Below are positions 60,969 through 64,000 of a stretch of 64,000 nucleotides of DNA, piece after piece. Source of the DNA: VGBK01 sp964354255 (lineage in GTDB: Bacteria > Actinomycetota > Acidimicrobiia > Spongiisociales > UBA11373); the NCBI GenBank assembly GCA_964354255.1, contig CAYGYX010000001.1, forward strand, positions 38,803-102,802, written 5' to 3'. The notes beneath the pieces were generated by a model that had not been told where the DNA came from, did no database searches, and saw nothing but the letters and a program-made list of their open reading frames with translations. Every line of letters begins with the position of its first letter. Within the stretch, counting starts at the first letter, position 1. The translations under genes were made by a program, and so were the position numbers.

Positions 60969-61197
60969 CCTGCTCCTTTCGTCGGGGCGATGCTAGGGGC
61001 TGTGACCCGGGCGAGGCGTGCCGGGCACGGTGGTCAGGCGGGGTGAGTCCGACCCGGTCGGCGGGGGCCGGCAGCAAGGTCGGTGCGGAAGCGCTTTTCG
61101 TCATCCACTGGCGGTCGGTAAGCGCTTACCGGCGAGGATGAGGCCGGTTCCGATGGCCCGCTCCCGGACTCGCACCCTTGCCTGGTCGGCGCCGTAG

Positions 61198-61488
61198 GTG
61201 TTCGACGCGACACTCCTGGCCGCATCGCAATTGGGTTATGCCGTCTCGCAGGCCGACGGTCCCGGCGGGCATCTGTACGTGAACGAGCCCCGGCGCCTGG
61301 GTCGGCCGCCCCGCGCCCTCTCCGTGGCAATCACCGACCGCGGGCTCGGATCGACGGTGGTCCTCGTCTCCTGGCGCCCCGGCAACCGGGTCCCCTGGTC
61401 CCTCCGTTCGGAGAGCAGGAGTGCTGCTCGCCTGTGCCGGCGGCTGGAGGCCAATCTGGGCCCGTGGCGGCCACCCTTCTCCGGGTAG
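61198..61488 (+). CDS. Small hypothetical protein
   Basis: No family was recognised. The 96-residue product (VFDATLLAASQLGYAVSQAD..., then LGRPPRALSVAITDRGLGSTVVLVSW and ARLCRRLEANLGPW) is of mixed, non-repetitive composition with a plausible alternating strand-helix pattern. The GTG start has no clear ribosome-binding site. A minus-strand frame overlaps it but has extreme Arg content, so the plus frame is favoured. It lies in a sparse region (60969-61681). Confidence 0.4.
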   Translation: MFDATLLAASQLGYAVSQADGPGGHLYVNEPRRLGRPPRALSVAITDRGLGSTVVLVSWRPGNRVPWSLRSESRSAARLCRRLEANLGPWRPPFSG

Positions 61489-61681
61489 CGGGCGCCGACC
61501 TCACCCGGTGGAGGCGAGGCAGTCAGCCGTACGGCGGCAGCTCGCCCTTCCGGGCGAAAGCCGCCCCGGGGGCGGGGAGAGGGCCGGCCACCGAGCCGTG
61601 CCGCGGGAAGGAGAGCCCCTGCTCCGTGGCCCGGTCGTGGGCCAGCCACCGGCCGTCTCGCCGGCAGCCCGTGGCCGTCGC

Positions 61682-63850
61682 CTACGTCGGCACGCCGTCG
61701 GAACACACCGGCATCGCTGCTTCCGCTTCCCGGCGCGCCGGGTGGGCATCCGGGGAGGGGGCCCTGGCCGCCGCCGGGCGGCGCCGCGCTTCTTCCTCCC
61801 GAGACGCGCCGGCCCCGGGGAGGGCCAGCTCGAAAACGGTCTCCCCATGTTCGTAGCGGTAGGTCAGATCCCCGCCCATGAGCCGGGCCAGCCGGCGCGA
61901 GACAGTGAGGCCCATCCCCATGGACGAGGTCAGCCCGGGCACCCTGTGGGCCTGCTGGTAGGGCTGGAAGATCCGCTCCCGGGAGTCTTCCGGGATCCCG
62001 GGGCCGTCGTCGGCGACCACTATGCATGCTGAGGAGCCGGCGTGAGCGGTGGCGATCCGCACGTGCTCACCGCCGTAGCGGAGGGCGTTGAGGACCAGGT
62101 TGCGCAGGATCTGGCGGACGCGGGTGGGATCCCCCTGGGCATGCGCGGTGCCTTGCTCCAGGGTGACGTGGGCCACCTCGCCGGGGCCCCATCCTGCGAG
62201 CACTTGGGCGGCCTGTGCCCGGAGGTCGACCGGGATGCTGGCCACCTGCAGCTGGCCGGTGCCCGACCTGGCGACCACCAGGAGGTCCTCGACTATGCGG
62301 GCGACCTCGGCGGCCTGCGCGGTTAGCACCTCGATCGTCTCCCGCTGTTCCTGAGCCGACAGCGGTGACGGCCGGGCCCGGAGTAGGTTTCCGAATCCGA
62401 TCACCGCGGTGAGCGGGGTGCGGAGCTCATGGGAGACAGAAGCCACGAATTCGTCCTTGCTCCGCAGCGCCTGTTCCAGTTCGCGCTGCGCCTCCTTGAG
62501 CTCGGTGATGTCGACCATTTGCATGATGAGGTGGTGGGGCTGCTCGGCGGCGTCCCTCACCACGGACAGGCTGACGGTGCACTCTCGCACCGAGCCGTCG
62601 GCAGTCACCAGCCGCCGCTCCGTCTGCGAGGACGGGCCGCCTCCGGCGAGCAGAGCGGCGATGGCGTCCGCGGTGGTCGACTCGTCGGGAGCGTCGACCG
62701 CCCTCCAGTTCATGGCGAGCAGAGCCTCCTGCGGGTAGCCGAGGAGGTCCGCCAGGGCCGGGTTCACTTGGAGGAAGGCGCCGTCGAGACCGAGGAGGGC
62801 AATGCCGATGGGAGCGTTCTCGAACGCGCTGCGGAAGCGGTGCTCCGAGGCGCGAAGGGCGTCCTCGGCCTGGACCTGCTCGGTGACCTCACGCAGGTTG
62901 CAGACCAGTCCTGCGATGGCGGGGTTGGCCAGCAGGTTGGTGAGCGCCAGCTCGAGGGTACGCCACCCGCCCTCGTCCCGCCTCGCCCTGATCCGGCCCC
63001 GGAAGGTCCCGCCGGGGTGCCGCCAGGCCTGCGCCGTGATCTGGCGGGCCTCGGGGAGGTCATCGGGGTGGATGCGGTCACCCATGCTGACCGCGAGCGG
63101 CTCGTGGCGGGAGAAGCCGGTTACCCGCTCGTAGGATCCGGACGCGTAGTGGATCTGCCCTCGGGCGTCGGCGACGACAACGGTGTCGAACGCCTGCTGC
63201 ACGAGGGTGCGGAAGCGCTCTTCGCTCTCCCGCAGCAGGCCGGCCGTTTCGCTCCGGGCACGATCACGCCGGTCGAGCTCTCCCATCACAACCGCCACCG
63301 TGGCGCCGATCCAGGCTGCAAAGAACACGATGGTGAGCGTGGTGAGCAAGTGGCGCACGGCCTCGCTGTAGCTGGTCTCCGGCCCGGCGAGGGCGACCGC
63401 GAGGGCGGCCAGGAGCCAGGCGGCGACGTAGCCCAGGAGGCGGCGCCGGGCAGGCCCCTGGGCCAGGATGTTGATGGTGACGGCGAGGAAGGCCGTCCCC
63501 ATGCCGGCCACGACGGGGAGCCGAATGATGAGGGCAATCAGCCCTACCACCGTCGTGTCGACCGCCAGCGCCCACTCGACACCGGTGCGGTGGCGCAGGT
63601 ACACCAGGGCGTGGACGAGCAGCACGGCGATGACGATGGAGCAGCGGAACCCGACGGCCTCACCGGTGATCAGGGAGACGGCCAGGGCAATGGGCAAGGC
63701 GGCGACCGCGGTGCCGAGCCGGACCGCGGCGTAGCGCTGCACCAGTTGGGCGCGCGCCTGCTCTTCCACGAGCGTCGGCGCCGGTGTCAGCCAAGTCACC
63801 GGCCGTGTCTCCTGGGTCGGGTGGTCTGGATATCGACCGGCCTCCGTCAT
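61682..63850 (-). CDS. Membrane-bound PAS-domain sensor histidine kinase
   Basis: The 722-residue kinase has about six membrane segments between residues 42 and 190, PAS domain 1 (about 205-325; FDTVVVADARGQIHYASGSYERVTGFSRHE), PAS domain 2 (about 335-455; NAPIGIALLGLDGAFLQVNPALADLLGY), a HisKA domain with His474 in SVSHELRTPLTAVIGF, and an HATPase domain with NLVLNAL, VVADDGPGIP and GMGLTVSRR. The C-terminal 45 residues are Arg/Ala-rich. No response regulator is adjacent. The frame is open from the ATG at 63850 to the window edge, so an upstream start cannot be excluded. The ligand is unknown. Confidence 0.9.
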   Translation of the reverse strand: MTEAGRYPDHPTQETRPVTWLTPAPTLVEEQARAQLVQRYAAVRLGTAVAALPIALAVSLITGEAVGFRCSIVIAVLLVHALVYLRHRTGVEWALAVDTTVVGLIALIIRLPVVAGMGTAFLAVTINILAQGPARRRLLGYVAAWLLAALAVALAGPETSYSEAVRHLLTTLTIVFFAAWIGATVAVVMGELDRRDRARSETAGLLRESEERFRTLVQQAFDTVVVADARGQIHYASGSYERVTGFSRHEPLAVSMGDRIHPDDLPEARQITAQAWRHPGGTFRGRIRARRDEGGWRTLELALTNLLANPAIAGLVCNLREVTEQVQAEDALRASEHRFRSAFENAPIGIALLGLDGAFLQVNPALADLLGYPQEALLAMNWRAVDAPDESTTADAIAALLAGGGPSSQTERRLVTADGSVRECTVSLSVVRDAAEQPHHLIMQMVDITELKEAQRELEQALRSKDEFVASVSHELRTPLTAVIGFGNLLRARPSPLSAQEQRETIEVLTAQAAEVARIVEDLLVVARSGTGQLQVASIPVDLRAQAAQVLAGWGPGEVAHVTLEQGTAHAQGDPTRVRQILRNLVLNALRYGGEHVRIATAHAGSSACIVVADDGPGIPEDSRERIFQPYQQAHRVPGLTSSMGMGLTVSRRLARLMGGDLTYRYEHGETVFELALPGAGASREEEARRRPAAARAPSPDAHPARREAEAAMPVCSDGVPT

Positions 63851-64000
63851 GGCTGAACACGATTGGGGTTTCGAATTCCCGCGCTCTCTCCGGAGGGGCG
63901 GGGTGCCCCGGGAAGAGGGGCCGAGGGTCGGGCGGGGGCGGTCGGGGCTGGTGACCCCGTGGGTGCCTTGGAGGCAGCAGAGGCGGGACGGGAAACGACC
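63851..64000. other. Edge region without a confident gene
   Basis: The last 150 bases hold no recognisable gene, tRNA or repeat. The minus-strand frame in phase with the kinase is open across it but lacks similarity and is Arg/Pro-rich. A promoter for the kinase would lie here; no clear -10/-35 is seen. Confidence 0.3.

Overview
The window is very GC-rich, densely packed chromosomal DNA whose gene order identifies an actinobacterium. The replication-origin block (trxB-trxA-cwlM | parB-parA-rsmG-khpB-yidC-yidD-rnpA-rpmH | oriC | dnaA-dnaN-recF-DUF721-gyrB-gyrA-DUF3566) is the standard actinobacterial layout. Threonine-rich linkers behind lipoprotein signals, GTG starts and a beta-propeller lipoprotein suggest a deep lineage such as Acidimicrobiia; that placement is inference. 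No insertion sequence, prophage, CRISPR array, rRNA or tRNA was seen.

Layout. 1-6.9 kb: mostly minus-strand housekeeping (ssb and rpsF, DUF192, panB, nfo, pyrE, a cis-prenyltransferase) with a plus-strand flavin-type oxidoreductase and an unusual acetyltransferase-membrane-zinc ribbon fusion. 7-10 kb: NAD(P)-binding DUF2867 protein, DUF1295 protein and a hemolysin III protein. 10-17.4 kb: a redox and signalling island with a secreted Thr-rich protein, a response regulator and kinase, a five-gene minus operon (three small exported proteins, ApbE flavin transferase, two-heme membrane protein), and an ECF sigma factor coupled to a GerMN/Gmad2 protein. The same three-unit 11-bp direct repeat lies upstream of the regulator gene and in the sigma/flavin-operon divergent region, tying the island together. 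17.6-24.5 kb: CCA-adding enzyme, PilT ATPase, HDAC-family deacetylase, GNAT, DegV, and a second ECF sigma with its probable anti-sigma factor.

24.6-41.9 kb: the origin block. A parS-like site lies between rsmG and khpB. Three DnaA-box-like 9-mers sit in the dnaA leader, downstream of a dnaA promoter with a perfect palindrome near +1. 42-46.8 kb: a cobalamin riboswitch with a hairpin that covers the Shine-Dalgarno sequence controls btuF-btuC-btuD, with an M23 peptidase coupled to the end. 46.8-50 kb: surE and a beta-propeller lipoprotein. 50-56 kb: an oligopeptide-type ABC operon (oppA-hairpin-oppB-oppC-oppD-oppF). 56.6-60.3 kb: the fadB-fadA beta-oxidation pair. 60.4-64 kb: membrane and hypothetical proteins and a PAS-containing sensor kinase.

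The most striking observation is the oppA product: the family's normal N-terminal segment lies at the C-terminus, after the normal C-terminal end, so the protein appears to be a natural circular permutation of the SBP_bac_5 fold with a lipoprotein signal on the new N-terminus. The next strongest is the repeat-linked two-component / ECF sigma / ApbE / two-heme island.
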